This document shows positions 1 through 9,534 of a stretch of DNA of 64,000 nucleotides, piece by piece. Location of the stretch: positions 3,782,001 through 3,846,000 of the forward strand of contig OZ218953.1 of assembly GCA_965112735.1 (NCBI GenBank). Reading direction: 5' to 3'. Position numbers and translations under genes: made by a program. The number at the start of each line of letters is the position of its first letter. The first letter of the stretch is position 1. The notes under the pieces are model-generated. The model saw only the letters and a program-made list of their open reading frames with translations. It had not been told where the DNA came from and did no database searches. The stretch is from Phaeosaccion multiseriatum. Its lineage: Eukaryota; Ochrophyta, other classes.

Positions 1-245
1 AGGGAAAACGACCTCGCCCCACCCCTCATATCTCCCCTTATTAGCTCCATGGTCTCACCTTAGGTCCTTTTCCCCTTACACACGTGTCTCTGTGCCAATG
101 ATTTTGCCGGCCCATGTGGACCATTCCTGAAATCGTCGCCACTTGTGATCCACTTGTCGCGGATTTCGAGCTCGCTCACATGATCCATTACTTTTAGACA
201 ACCATATAGCGCTCCTCGATCTCCGATCTCCTCTGACAAGGATTC
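1..245. other. Left-edge non-coding stretch
   Basis: No convincing exon. It lies directly upstream of the YwbE-family start codon at 246 and presumably holds its 5' leader and promoter. I recognise no specific element. Confidence 0.4.
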
Positions 246-1625
246 ATGGTGATCGGGAGGGTTGTGGTGATGCTGCTTGTTTCTCGTTCCGTTCGAGGCT
301 TTGTCGCTGTGCCCGCTTCGCGTGTAGCAGCGGCAGCAGCAAGAGGAGGAGGACGAGGAGGAGCGGGACGGATGGCACGTCGACAACCGCCTTGTCACAC
401 CATCTCTCGCCGGCTACACGACGGAGAAGAGATAGCTTTGTGGTCATTGGCAGCAGCGAGAGGGAGAGGGGGTGGGAGGAGCTCAAGTGGCGGCGGCGGC
501 GGCAGGAGGAGGAGGAGGCCTTCTCCAAGGTGAGCAGGGCCCAAGCCTCGGCCCGCCCGCTCCTACCGTCATCTTCTTTTCCCTTCTCGCTCTCTGTCTC
601 TTCTCGCATCTCAATCTGTCCTCCGCCCCCCTTCTCCCCCCTCCTCCCTCTCCCCTTCTCTTCTCTCCTCTCCTCTCCTCGTCTCTCTATCTCAGGGACG
701 GAGGTGGTGAGGGTGGTGCGGGCAGTCCGTCCAGGGCGAGCCAGTATCGGCATAACTTACGGCCGGGCATTCGCGTGGAGGTGGTGAAGAAGCAAGACCA
801 GAGAACGGGGCGCTTGACAAGGTGCGTAGAGGAAACAAGCGGTCGCAGCCGCAGCGTTTCGGCAATGGCTGTGGAACGGGGAGGCTTTCTGGGGCCGCCT
901 CTGTACAAGGGGCAGCAATGGGGAATGGGATGGAGTCAGCAAAGAGATGAGGAGAGATGGGGAAAGAGGGAGAGAGAGGGAGGGAGACCAAAATATCTGA
1001 ACAAGAGGGCATCTTCTACCTCAGGACACTCCTTAGTTTGCCTCTACTTGCAAAGAAGGCTCTGGTTGGCTCACGTTTTCATTGTTATCTTCATTCTGTC
1101 TCGCGCCGTCCGTCCCTCCGCCTCCGCAGCGGTGTGGTACAACGACTGTTGACAAACTCGACTTTCCATCCGCGAGGAATCAAGGTGCGGCTGGATAACG
1201 GAGTAGTAGGAAGAGTCTTTAGCATCGCCGGCGACGAAACCCGCTCCAACTTCTTGCCGACTGCTGCTGGTGTCGACACGTCCTCCTCGGAGAACCCAGT
1301 ATCGGGCGGAGCAGCAGACGCAGCAGCAGTACTGGAACACCCACAGCAGGAGGATCACTTTGCGGCTCACGCAGAGAATCAGCTAGGAGAGCAGCAGCAG
1401 CAGGAGGAGGAGGAGAAGGAGGAGGAGGAGGAGGAGGAGGGGGAGGAGCGGCGGCGGCACGGGCGGCGGCAGGGCGAAGCTTGGAGACGGAGACGGGGAC
1501 GGGGAGGGAGGGGGGGGGGCAGGCAGGTTCACGCGAGAGGTGGGGCAGGAGGCGAGGCAGGAGGCGAAGCCAAAACGAGCCGCTCGTGGCACTTCGTGGA
1601 CGGCGTGTTGGTGGACAGCACATAG
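246..1625 (+). CDS. YwbE-family (DUF2196) protein, 3 exons
   Basis: Exons 246-529, 696-821 and 1130-1625 join in phase (both split codons use two bases plus one) to give about 301 residues. The core crosses the introns: an Arg-Pro-Gly-Ile start, a DQRTG motif followed by LTSGVV, then LTNSTFHPRGIKVRL and GVVGRVFSI. This is the diagnostic pattern of the small bacterial YwbE family (about 65 residues), whose function is unknown; a KOW/SH3-like nucleic-acid fold has been supposed. Here the core is embedded in a protein over four times longer. The N-terminus is hydrophobic then Arg/Ala-rich, with a Phe-Val-Ala-Val-Pro stretch that could be an organelle presequence. The C-terminal third is Glu-rich, then Arg/Gly-rich and probably disordered. 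The family match is strong; targeting is inference. Confidence 0.85.
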
Positions 1626-2247
1626 AGCCTCGCCACCTCGTCTACCCAAGGTTAGTTAGCTCTATTACATAAAGAGGAAATTTAATGCTGGGAAGAAAAA
1701 AAACTAATTAAAATTCATTAAAAAATTGAGCCCTCTGGTGTTTTATCGATCTCCTCCTCGCACGCAGCACAGTGATATAAGGGTGTGAGGCTGCGAGAGA
1801 GAGAGCTCCTCACTGCTTCTCAGGGAAATCATGGCCCTCCTCTGCGGCGTCTAATGGCAATGACACATCCTGCTTCGGCACAGGCTCCTCCTGTACAGGA
1901 GGGGCAGGACACAGTCTAGAGTTTCATCGAAGGCGGCAGGTTCCTGAAGGCAGGCGCTGGATCCATCAACACAGAGAGGGGGGGGGGGGGGCTCTCCTAC
2001 CGGGGGGCCTTGTCCACCCCCCCCCTTCCTGACGCACCCTCGCCTCCGCCAACCCTGCCCGGTGGCGTGAGACGATGCTGCCAAAGCCCTTTTTCGGTTG
2101 GTTGGCAAGCACACACTTGAGGTCATTGCCGTCCGTCCATCCATCCATCATGGGGCCGAGCCGAGACGGCCACAGCCGTGCAGCGCATCATTGACCTTCG
2201 TCTGCGCCCTCCGCTCTCTCCTCTCAAAGCCGAGGCAAAAGGGAGAT
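1626..2247. other. Convergent intergenic spacer
   Basis: This separates the 3' ends of the YwbE gene and the CPSF30-YTH-DCD gene. An A/T-rich stretch near 1675-1750 could hold polyadenylation signals. Short open frames here lack splice or family support. Confidence 0.4.
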
Positions 2248-5200
2248 TCAGCCCCGGGCAGGAAAGCTCCCCCCTGCCCTCTCCGCCAAGATGGTGGCGA
2301 GCAGTTGGCACATGGCTGGCTCCAGCACGCCGTGCTTCTGCTTCTTGGGCCACTGGGCAAGTGCGTCGGCCACCTCGGGGTCGCTCTCTGGCACAGGCGG
2401 TACCTCCAGGATGACGCGCACCTGACACCGGACACCAGGCACCATGCACCAGGCACCAGGGGGAAGGGGGAAGGGGGGGAGGGGAGGGAACGTCAAGGGG
2501 CAGCCGGGCGGCACAAGACAAGACGAAATACGAGAGAAGACACAACAGCAGATGGATGCGCAGGTCATGTCAGTCACAGTCACAGAGCGGTGCCTCTTCT
2601 CACCTTGACTTGCGCGGGGAGGGGCGAGCGCTGCCCAGGCCGGGCCCAGGCGCTGGGGTCTAGTAGCTGCGAGAGAGAAGCACGAGCGACGAGGGCAGGG
2701 CAGGGCAGGGCAGGGCAGGGCAGGGCAGGGCAGTTGGTGATAAAGGGCAGGGCAGTTGGTGATAAAGGGCAGGGCAGTTGGTGATAAAGGGCAGGGCAGT
2801 TGGTGATAAAGGGCAGGGCAGGGCAGGGCAGGGCAGTGCAGTTGGTGATACAGGGCAGGGCAGGGCAGTGCAGGGCAGTGCAGATGGTGATACAGGGCAG
2901 TGCAGTTGGTGATACAGGGCAGGGCAGGGCAGGGCAAGGGTGATACGTCAGCCTCGAAAGCCCGTCGCAAGCAACACGGGGGGGTACGAATACGATGAGC
3001 GAGGAAACGCAACACTTACCTCCGTCAGTGCCGTCTCGGCTGCGAAGATTCCGAAGAGCATTCTTTTGCTAATATCCAGCAGGAAGAGCGGGCTGGCGGG
3101 CGGGTGGGCGGGCGGGCGGGCAGGGGGGGGGGGGGGGGACGGGCAGAGCCCAATCAATCAGCCTCAGCCTCCAGCCGGGGCAACAGAACACAAGAGAAAG
3201 AGGAGCCACCTCACCTGCCGGGCACGATGGCCTTTCTGGCCTCGTTGGCCTGATGCGCAGGGAGGCCGAAAAGCATCTTGCCTAACGTCTCGTTGATAGT
3301 ATCTGACAGCAGCGGCAGGGGGCAGGGGGCAGGAGGGCGGGTAAGGGGTTAGAACGCGCCACCTATGTCTTTGCCCTGGTGCCGCGCTTTGCCACACATG
3401 CGCAACTCGAATCGGCCTGCCTGACCTGCGCTACAGTTGAAGAGGTAGCCCCACTGCCCCGCGGGTGTGCTAAACATGGCGCGGTTGGGGTTCACCGGTA
3501 CAAGGGTACCCTCTCTGTCCGACGCACAGGGGGGGGGGAGGGAGGGGCAGGGGGGCAAGGAAGGGTAAGAGAGTCAGGCCCCAGTAGTGGATTTAGGAAT
3601 TCAGGACAAGCAGTGAAGGTCGCCCGTCTGCAGCAAGAGCGGTAGGTACCCTCAAAGGCAAGGCGCCCTCCGTCCTCACTTCCCTCCATACGCAAGCTGG
3701 ACATGAGCAAGGTATGCGTTTCATTATCCTCCCCGTCTTTTCTGTACCCCTCCTACCTGTCCTCAAAGGCAATCTCCTTGACCTCGATGTTCCCCTTCAT
3801 GGCCTCGCCCGTTACCTCCACTACCGGAGCGGAGTACATGAGTAGCAAGAGGGCGCGCCCCACATCGTAGGGCACGTCTGAGCCGTCCCTGCCAACCCCA
3901 CGCGGCGCGGGTACATGGGCACACCATACAGACAACAGGCACGGCACACAACAGAGAGATGTCGATGAGAGGCAGCCGGGCGGCGAGAGCGAGTCTCCCT
4001 GTAACACGGAGCGGCGGCAACGATAGGAGGTGGATGGTACACACAACTGCGCGAGAGGCACTGCTGTAGGCCGGGCTGGGCTGAACCCCCCAAGTCACAC
4101 AACCCCCCCCCCCATGCCCGCGCCTCTGCCTTTGCCACTCTTACCTGCAGGCCGTCAAGGGCGCCCCGTGCGGCGGCGGCCCCGTCCTAAGCGTGGCGGG
4201 CACCTTGGAGAAGGGCAAGTCACACACACGCAGCCACTCCACCGCGAACAGCGCGGACCACGAGAGGGGTCCCCCCGTCGGGCCCGGACCCTCCGGGATG
4301 GGCGCCTTCATCTCTGCACAGCCTTGGAAGGAGCCTTTGCCGCTGGGGAGGGGCGAGCGGAAGAGGGGAGGGGAGGGAAGGGGAGGGTGTTAAGGCGGGG
4401 CTAGGCGAATGGGGTCGACGTGGGGGGGGGGGGGAGGAAAGGTTGGTGACGGCAGACAAAGGACAATCCTACATCTGGCCCCCACATCGCTTCGACCCCC
4501 TCGCTGGAGCGTCGAGTGGAGCAAGGAGGCCCAGGCCCGCCAGATCCACCCACCTGACCGTGAAGATGAGGATGACCTTCCCGTTGCAGCCCTGGGCCTC
4601 GCTGAGGGCGTCATTGAGCCTTCTCCGATGCGCCTTCCTTACGCTCCAGCGCCCGCTGCCCACGCTCACGGCCAAGTTTTTGAGCGAGAGGCTCTTGAGA
4701 ACAAAGTACATCACCCTTTGCCCGTGGAGGAGAGGCAGCTGCTTCACCACCTCCGGATCCTCCTCAACCAGGCTCGCGGTCTCCCGCTTGTGATCTCCTC
4801 CCTCTCCTGCCCCCCCTCTCTGCCCCGCCCCCCCGCCGCCCCCCCTGAAGGACACCGCCCCCCCCCCCCCGCCTTGTCCCTGCCCGGTAGCTTGATGAGT
4901 TCCTGCTCTCCGTGGGCAAAGTGGCACTTGTCGTTGAAGGGGCAGAAGCCCCCGCTCTGCAGCCAGTGCTTGCACATGGTGGTCTTGAAGAACTCGTTGG
5001 GGTTATTGATGCCATTGCCGGGATTGGTGCTCAGCCCCTTGGACGCCTGCGGCCAGCAGCAGCCAGCAGCACCGGGACCGGGGGGGTGAGAGAGCAGAGG
5101 GTGAAGGAGCAGAGGTTCAGACGCAACACACTGAATGGACGAGGACACCACCGAACACACCACCGAACACGAACAGCCTTATGGGCCATACCGCCCTCCT

Positions 5201-6222
5201 CCGTGCAAATCCAAACAAAAACAACAGCGAGTGCCGGCACTCACCGCCTCTTCCTGCATGGCCATGGCGAGAGAAAAGTCCGCCTCCTCGGCCAGGTCCT
5301 CGGGGGGGCGTTTCACGTGCCTGGACGGACAGGACACACAGGACGGACACATCGAGGGGGGGGTGATCGAGGGGGGACAGAGGCGTCAGAGCGAGGGTGC
5401 AGGTAGAGCGGGGGGAGGGAGGGGTCGAGCCCGAGCCCCCGATGCGGACCGTGCTTCTCTCAGCCTCAGCCGACGCACACACACGAGACCACCAAGGGAC
5501 CCCTCGGAAGGTCGATGAGTACATACACACACACCTGTATCGGCAGTCGTTGCCCTCCTTGCAGAAGCCCTGCTTGTAGTACGCGCACTCGGGCTTGTCC
5601 TCCTCGTTGATGTGTCTGTACTGGCAGTCCTTCAACTGGCACGCCGCGCCCCATCTGAGGCGAGCGGTAGAGATGCGAGACAAGAGAGCAGGGGGGGGGG
5701 GGGGCGTCAGCGGCACGAGAGGAGAGAGGGGCAGGTGCGGTACGAGCGAGCGCTCTGAGGGAGAGCACCTCGCTGAGCAGCCAGTACGGCACAGTACAGC
5801 ACTGAGAGGCGAGGGGGGGAGGGGTCCTATCCGCCATGAGCCCGTTCCGCAATTGGCACACTTGGCACGACTCACCTGCAGATGGGCATCTTGTCCAAGT
5901 CCATGCGGTGCAAGAACTCGCACCTGTCGCTCTTCTTGCAGAGCCCCTTGAGCCAATGCCTGCACACCACCGTTCGGTGGCGCTTGTCCCCATCGCCCCC
6001 GTCCTCCACAAGGTCCGGCATTACTTCCGTGATGGCGCCCTCAAAGTCGAACTCCAGCGCCAGCGGAGCAGCTTGGGGGGGTGCCAGCGTGCTGCTACTG
6101 CTGTGGCCATTCTGGCCTCTATTCGTACTGCCCTGCCGATTGCCATGGCTGTTGTGGTGACCGCCATTGGCATTGTGGCCCGCGGGTCCCCGGAAGAAGT
6201 GAGGAGGAGGCGCCATCATCAT
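2248..6222 (-). CDS. CPSF30-type CCCH protein fused to YTH and DCD domains
   Basis: Eleven exons on the minus strand: 5876-6222, 5535-5654, 5245-5320, 4554-5046, 4145-4342, 3757-3888, 3426-3514, 3215-3302, 3020-3092, 2604-2666, 2248-2421; about 617 residues. Four CCCH fingers are C87/C95/C101/H105, C115/C121/C126/H130, C139/C147/C153/H157 and C206/C216/C222/H226; the first three match CPSF30 of the cleavage and polyadenylation factor. Next is a YTH domain (YFVLKSLSLKNL, GRW and LSW cage tryptophans, FQGCAEM, EVKEIAFED), as in plant CPSF30-L, which reads m6A. A DCD domain follows (GYLFNCSADTINETL, MLFGLPAHQ, IVPGSPLFLLD, GIFAAETALTE, LPAQVKVRVILEV). All junction phases agree except one: exon 4554-5046 changes frame at a run of 13 C (4858-4870), and one extra base there restores the whole frame. 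Expected role: nuclear, m6A-guided choice of poly(A) site. The DCD role is unknown. Confidence 0.88.
2694..2938. repeat. GGGCA pentanucleotide minisatellite
   Basis: Perfect and near-perfect GGGCA units are interrupted at roughly 30-base intervals by GTTGGTGATAAAG-type spacers. It lies in the intron between two DCD-encoding exons (2604-2666 and 3020-3092) and is pyrimidine-rich on the gene's sense strand. Confidence 0.9.
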
Positions 6223-7024
6223 ACCTCACTCCGCTCCGCCCCGCCCCTCAGAGTGGCGGGCCGAAGAATCTACTCCAAGCTTCTCATCGACCCTATCGTC
6301 CCTCTTGCTGTGTCTGACCCTGAGTCCTGAGAGGGAGAGCGAGAGAGAGAAGCGAGAGGCAGGGACACACAGAGATACGCGGGACAGGGTTAATATGCAT
6401 GGGCCATGTGCTTCATCACCCATAGGTCATGGACAAGCTTGCTTGTCTCTCTCCCTCTCCTCATCCTCTCCCTCCTTTTCCTTCCTCCTCCTCCTCGTCC
6501 TCCTCCTCCTCCTACTACTACTACTCCTCCTCCTCCTCCTCTTCCTCCTCCTCCTCCTCCTCTTCTCTTTTCCTCCTCTTTCCGCTCTCTCCATCTCTAC
6601 CTCCTCCTTCCCTTCCTCCTCTCCCTCCATCTCCACCTCCTCCTCCTCCTCCTCTCCCCCCATCTCCTCCTGCTTCCTCCTACTCCTCCTCCTCCGCTCC
6701 GCCTTCCGTCCTCCCCAGCATCATCACCTGTGGAGTTTAATTTGGTGTTGCCTGGCTGGCTGGCTGAGTGAATCGAAGGGGAGCCAGGCCCTACAAATGG
6801 CGACGGCACGGACTTGTTTGTTCTCCACCCGACGCTCACCCACGGGCTGACTGTGGTAGCGCCGCAGCAGCATCCATCCAGCATCCATACAGAGTTGACA
6901 TTGTTCTAATTAAGAGTCGCTCTCTTCTCCATTGTTCCAGAATCCCAGAGGCGGGCCGGCAACAGCAGTGTTACCCAAAATAGGGGGAAGGAGGGGGAAA
7001 TTGAGAGAGCGCTTTCGGAGCTAA
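6223..7024. other. Divergent spacer with CCT/CTC repeat
   Basis: Shared upstream region of the CPSF30-YTH-DCD gene (minus) and the four-TM protein gene (plus). A long imperfect CCT/CTC trinucleotide tract fills about 6460-6700. The long open frames across it are artefacts of the repeat. No TATA-like element was assigned. Confidence 0.6.
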
Positions 7025-7837
7025 ATGGCCGGGCTTCTCGGCAGGGCATCGGGTGGGGATGACGTGGAGTGGACGGACTACGTGATCCGACAGCACTCGC
7101 TGGTGGGCCTCTATCTCTCTCTTTCCAAGGGGGAGGAGTATAGGGAGCTCGGCGAGGGGAGTTCGGGGCTGCCAGGAGGCGGGGTTCTAGAAGGTCTTGA
7201 CAGGGACAAAAGAGTGTTCTTGGCCTGCTTCTCTTTCGTCTTCCCTCTGTGGATGGCGTGTATCCTCTCCATCTCATCCTACTTTTGGGCGGGCTGCTGG
7301 ACCGCGTGCCTGCTGACGGTGCTTCTGTGGCTGCTCCGCAAACTTCTCACCAGCCCCACGGCATCGGATAGCTTCGAACTGCCCATTCTGGGCAAGACCA
7401 TCGGCGTGTTCCCGCAGGCCATGTATGGCTTGCTTGGTGGCATGCTTCTATGGGTGCTGCTCACGGCCTTGGGCGGCGCCAGGCCTTTCTCCTCCCTCTT
7501 GGGGGGGGCGGTTCTGTCTGTCTTTCTGGCCGTCTTTCTGGAGATGCTCGTTCGAGCTGTGTGCAAATATACGCAGAGCTGGCCTTCCGTGCTCGCGGGC
7601 ATCGCTCCGTCCGCGGGAGCGTCCTCGGGAGGGGGGGGGGATGGGGATGGTGGGCTTCGAGGGAGCGAGCAAGGTGGCATCTACCAACCCCCCTCGCTTC
7701 CCTCTGGCATGTCCTCACAACGGCAGCAGCAGCACCAGCAGTACCACCAGCACCAGCAGGAGTACGAGCCCGAGCTGCAGCAACAACAACAGCAAGCGCA
7801 GCAAGAGGTGGACCAGGATTTGCTGTCTGCAATTTGA
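7025..7837 (+). CDS. Predicted four-TM membrane protein with Gln-rich tail
   Basis: Uninterrupted frame of 270 residues with no intron; I do not recognise the family. The N-terminal 60 residues are soluble. Two hydrophobic helices lie at about 63-83 and 86-106, then two more at about 132-152 and 160-180. A Gly/Ser-rich linker leads to a C-terminal tail dominated by Gln and His-Gln repeats. The first ATG of the frame is used. The downstream neighbour is the convergent cyclophilin gene 180 bp away. Integral membrane location is inferred from hydrophobicity only; substrate and compartment are unknown. Confidence 0.7.
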   Translation: MAGLLGRASGGDDVEWTDYVIRQHSLVGLYLSLSKGEEYRELGEGSSGLPGGGVLEGLDRDKRVFLACFSFVFPLWMACILSISSYFWAGCWTACLLTVLLWLLRKLLTSPTASDSFELPILGKTIGVFPQAMYGLLGGMLLWVLLTALGGARPFSSLLGGAVLSVFLAVFLEMLVRAVCKYTQSWPSVLAGIAPSAGASSGGGGDGDGGLRGSEQGGIYQPPSLPSGMSSQRQQQHQQYHQHQQEYEPELQQQQQQAQQEVDQDLLSAI

Positions 7838-7960
7838 CACACAACAATTGTTGATTTAACCTACATGAAAGTACGGGATGTTGGCCGTCAGCTCAGGGGT
7901 TTCGTTTATTCGATTCGTGCATGGGGAGAAAGTACTCCAAGACACTGCTACTTCCACTAC

Positions 7961-7962
7961 TG

Positions 7963-7999
<37 letters not shown>
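7961..7999. repeat. CTG trinucleotide repeat
   Basis: About 13 CTG units, one interrupted by TTG, in the short convergent spacer between the four-TM gene and the cyclophilin stop codon. It would be transcribed as CAG in a cyclophilin 3' UTR. Confidence 0.85.
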
Positions 8000-8017
8000 C
8001 TCCGCCCTCGCCTCATC

Positions 8018-9413
8018 TCATTGGGCCCCCTCCCCGCAGGCTTGTATTCGCACCGGGGTGGCCGGCGCGCCTCTGATGTGAAACACGTTCATAATGCCTC
8101 GCACCACCTCCATACCCCGTACCACCCGCCCGAACGCCACGCAGCGGCCGTCCAGCTGCGGAGCCGCCTCGGTGGTCACATAGAATTGGCTGCCGTTACT
8201 GTCCCTGCCGGAGTTGGCCATGCTCAGCAGGCCTCCGTCCGTGTGCGGGATGAGAAAAGCCTCGTCGCGAAAGTACCTGCGGACGGAGAATCGCAAGAGG
8301 AAGGGGGGGGGGGGACGGGGGGGGGGGGGGGGTAGTGCAGCAGCAGCTCATCAGAAGGCGAGCAGAAGGCCCTTTGAGTGAAAGCCTCGAGCCAGAGCTT
8401 TCCCCAGGTCGCATGCAGCACATGAATCACAGCTCCTCCCTCACCTCTTCCCCAGCGCGCTGTGGCTCTTCTTCCCCTCCCCGCCCTCCACGTCTCCCAC
8501 CAGCAGGCCGGTGTTCTTGACCAGCTGGTGCACAGGGGCGCCCGCGTAGTGCAGCCGAGTGGGGTTGTCTCCCGTGCATAGTTTGAGGAAGTTGTCGCAC
8601 GTGAGGGGCAAGACGTCGCTGGCCAGCTCCACCTCCACCTTGCCGCGGCTCACTCCGTCCACGCTCAACTCCAGCCACGCGCGCTTCCGACTCGCGGGGT
8701 CTCGGCCCCACTGCTGCAGTGCCTGCGCGCCGTCGCTGTGGTCCCAGTCGAACGGGGCGGGTGGAGTCGCCTTACGGAACGCCTCTTGCCCCCCCTCCAT
8801 GAATTTGTGATACCTGTGAGGGGCGATTGGGATGAGCACAAGGTTTCCCAGGGGAGGTTTGCATGCAAGTGGTCAGAAGCGGGACATCCTTCCCATCCAG
8901 CCCCATCCTCAGCTCCAAAGAAGCGGCTACTAACGGAGATGTCAGATGAAGGGGGACCGCGGAATTGCTGTCTCTTTATGGAGGGGCCATGAGGTGCCAG
9001 CAAGGAGCACGGCCTCACGGAATCAAATCGGCCAAGACTGCATGCCATATTTCAGTAGCAGTCAGCAGTGAGTGGGGGAAAGATACCACAGTGAGTCCAG
9101 TTGAGGAGGAGGAGGAGGAGGAGGAGGAGGAGAACGGCACTCACCATCCCCAGCCTCTCGCTCCTCGGGACACCATCATCCCCCGACGCTGCTGCTGTTG
9201 ATGCTTCAGCTGTGGCCGGTTGCCGATGCCTGCTATTCTTGCCGAGTAGCAGCAATGCGCCTGTGCTGTTGGTGTTGTCGCTCTCCCTCCTGACTCTCTG
9301 TCGCCTCGGCGCCTCCCTCCCTGAGCACCCCATCCTCCTCCTACTGAGGCTGAGGCAGCAGCAGGGGGTCGTGAGCGTACCACAGCCGCTGCTGCCCTTG
9401 TTACCCCAATCAT
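8018..9413 (-). CDS. Cyclophilin-fold protein with a degenerate active site
   Basis: Exons 9145-9413, 8445-8813 and 8018-8276 join in phase to about 298 residues. The cyclophilin core is clear in the last two exons: VEVELASDVLPLTCDNFLKL, then LLSMANSGRDSNGSQFYVTT and LDGRCVAFGRVVRGMEVV. Aligned by eye with human CypA, the usual catalytic set is mostly lost: Arg55 becomes Gln, Phe60 Thr, Gln63 Leu, Trp121 Gln and His126 Cys, while the SMAN and NGSQF elements remain. It may therefore bind proline peptides weakly or act as a scaffold rather than an isomerase. The first exon supplies an Ala/Arg-rich, low-acid N-terminus that could be an organelle presequence. The start at 9413 leaves only 121 bp to the divergent protease start. 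Confidence 0.82.
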
Positions 9414-9534
9414 TTCACTGCTTCGACCGTTCTATCGGATGATCGTCCAAAGCGTCGGACGAGGGGGAAACACATCCAGTGCCATCGCAGATAGATTTGG
9501 GGCATTTCATATTGATATCCATTATTCTTTCTCG
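9414..9534. promoter_or_regulatory. Bidirectional promoter, cyclophilin and sedolisin
   Basis: Only 121 bp separate the chosen start codons of two divergent genes, so promoter elements must be shared or overlap. No motif is assigned. The in-frame ATG at 9439 would shrink this to 25 bp, which is one reason to prefer 9535. Confidence 0.4.

Noticed and set aside
3492-3710. Possible extra exon near 3640-3700 between the YTH and DCD exons, with an AFEG-like sequence
   Set aside because: It resembles the end of exon 3757-3888, but the flanking exons already join in phase, and using it would break the frame.
6305-6850. Ser/Leu/Pro-rich frames over the CCT repeat
   Set aside because: Low-complexity translation of a trinucleotide repeat in all three frames.
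9439-9534. Upstream in-frame ATG for the sedolisin
   Set aside because: Possible, but the Met at 9535 places a standard signal peptide at the N-terminus, while the extension would bury it behind 32 polar residues.
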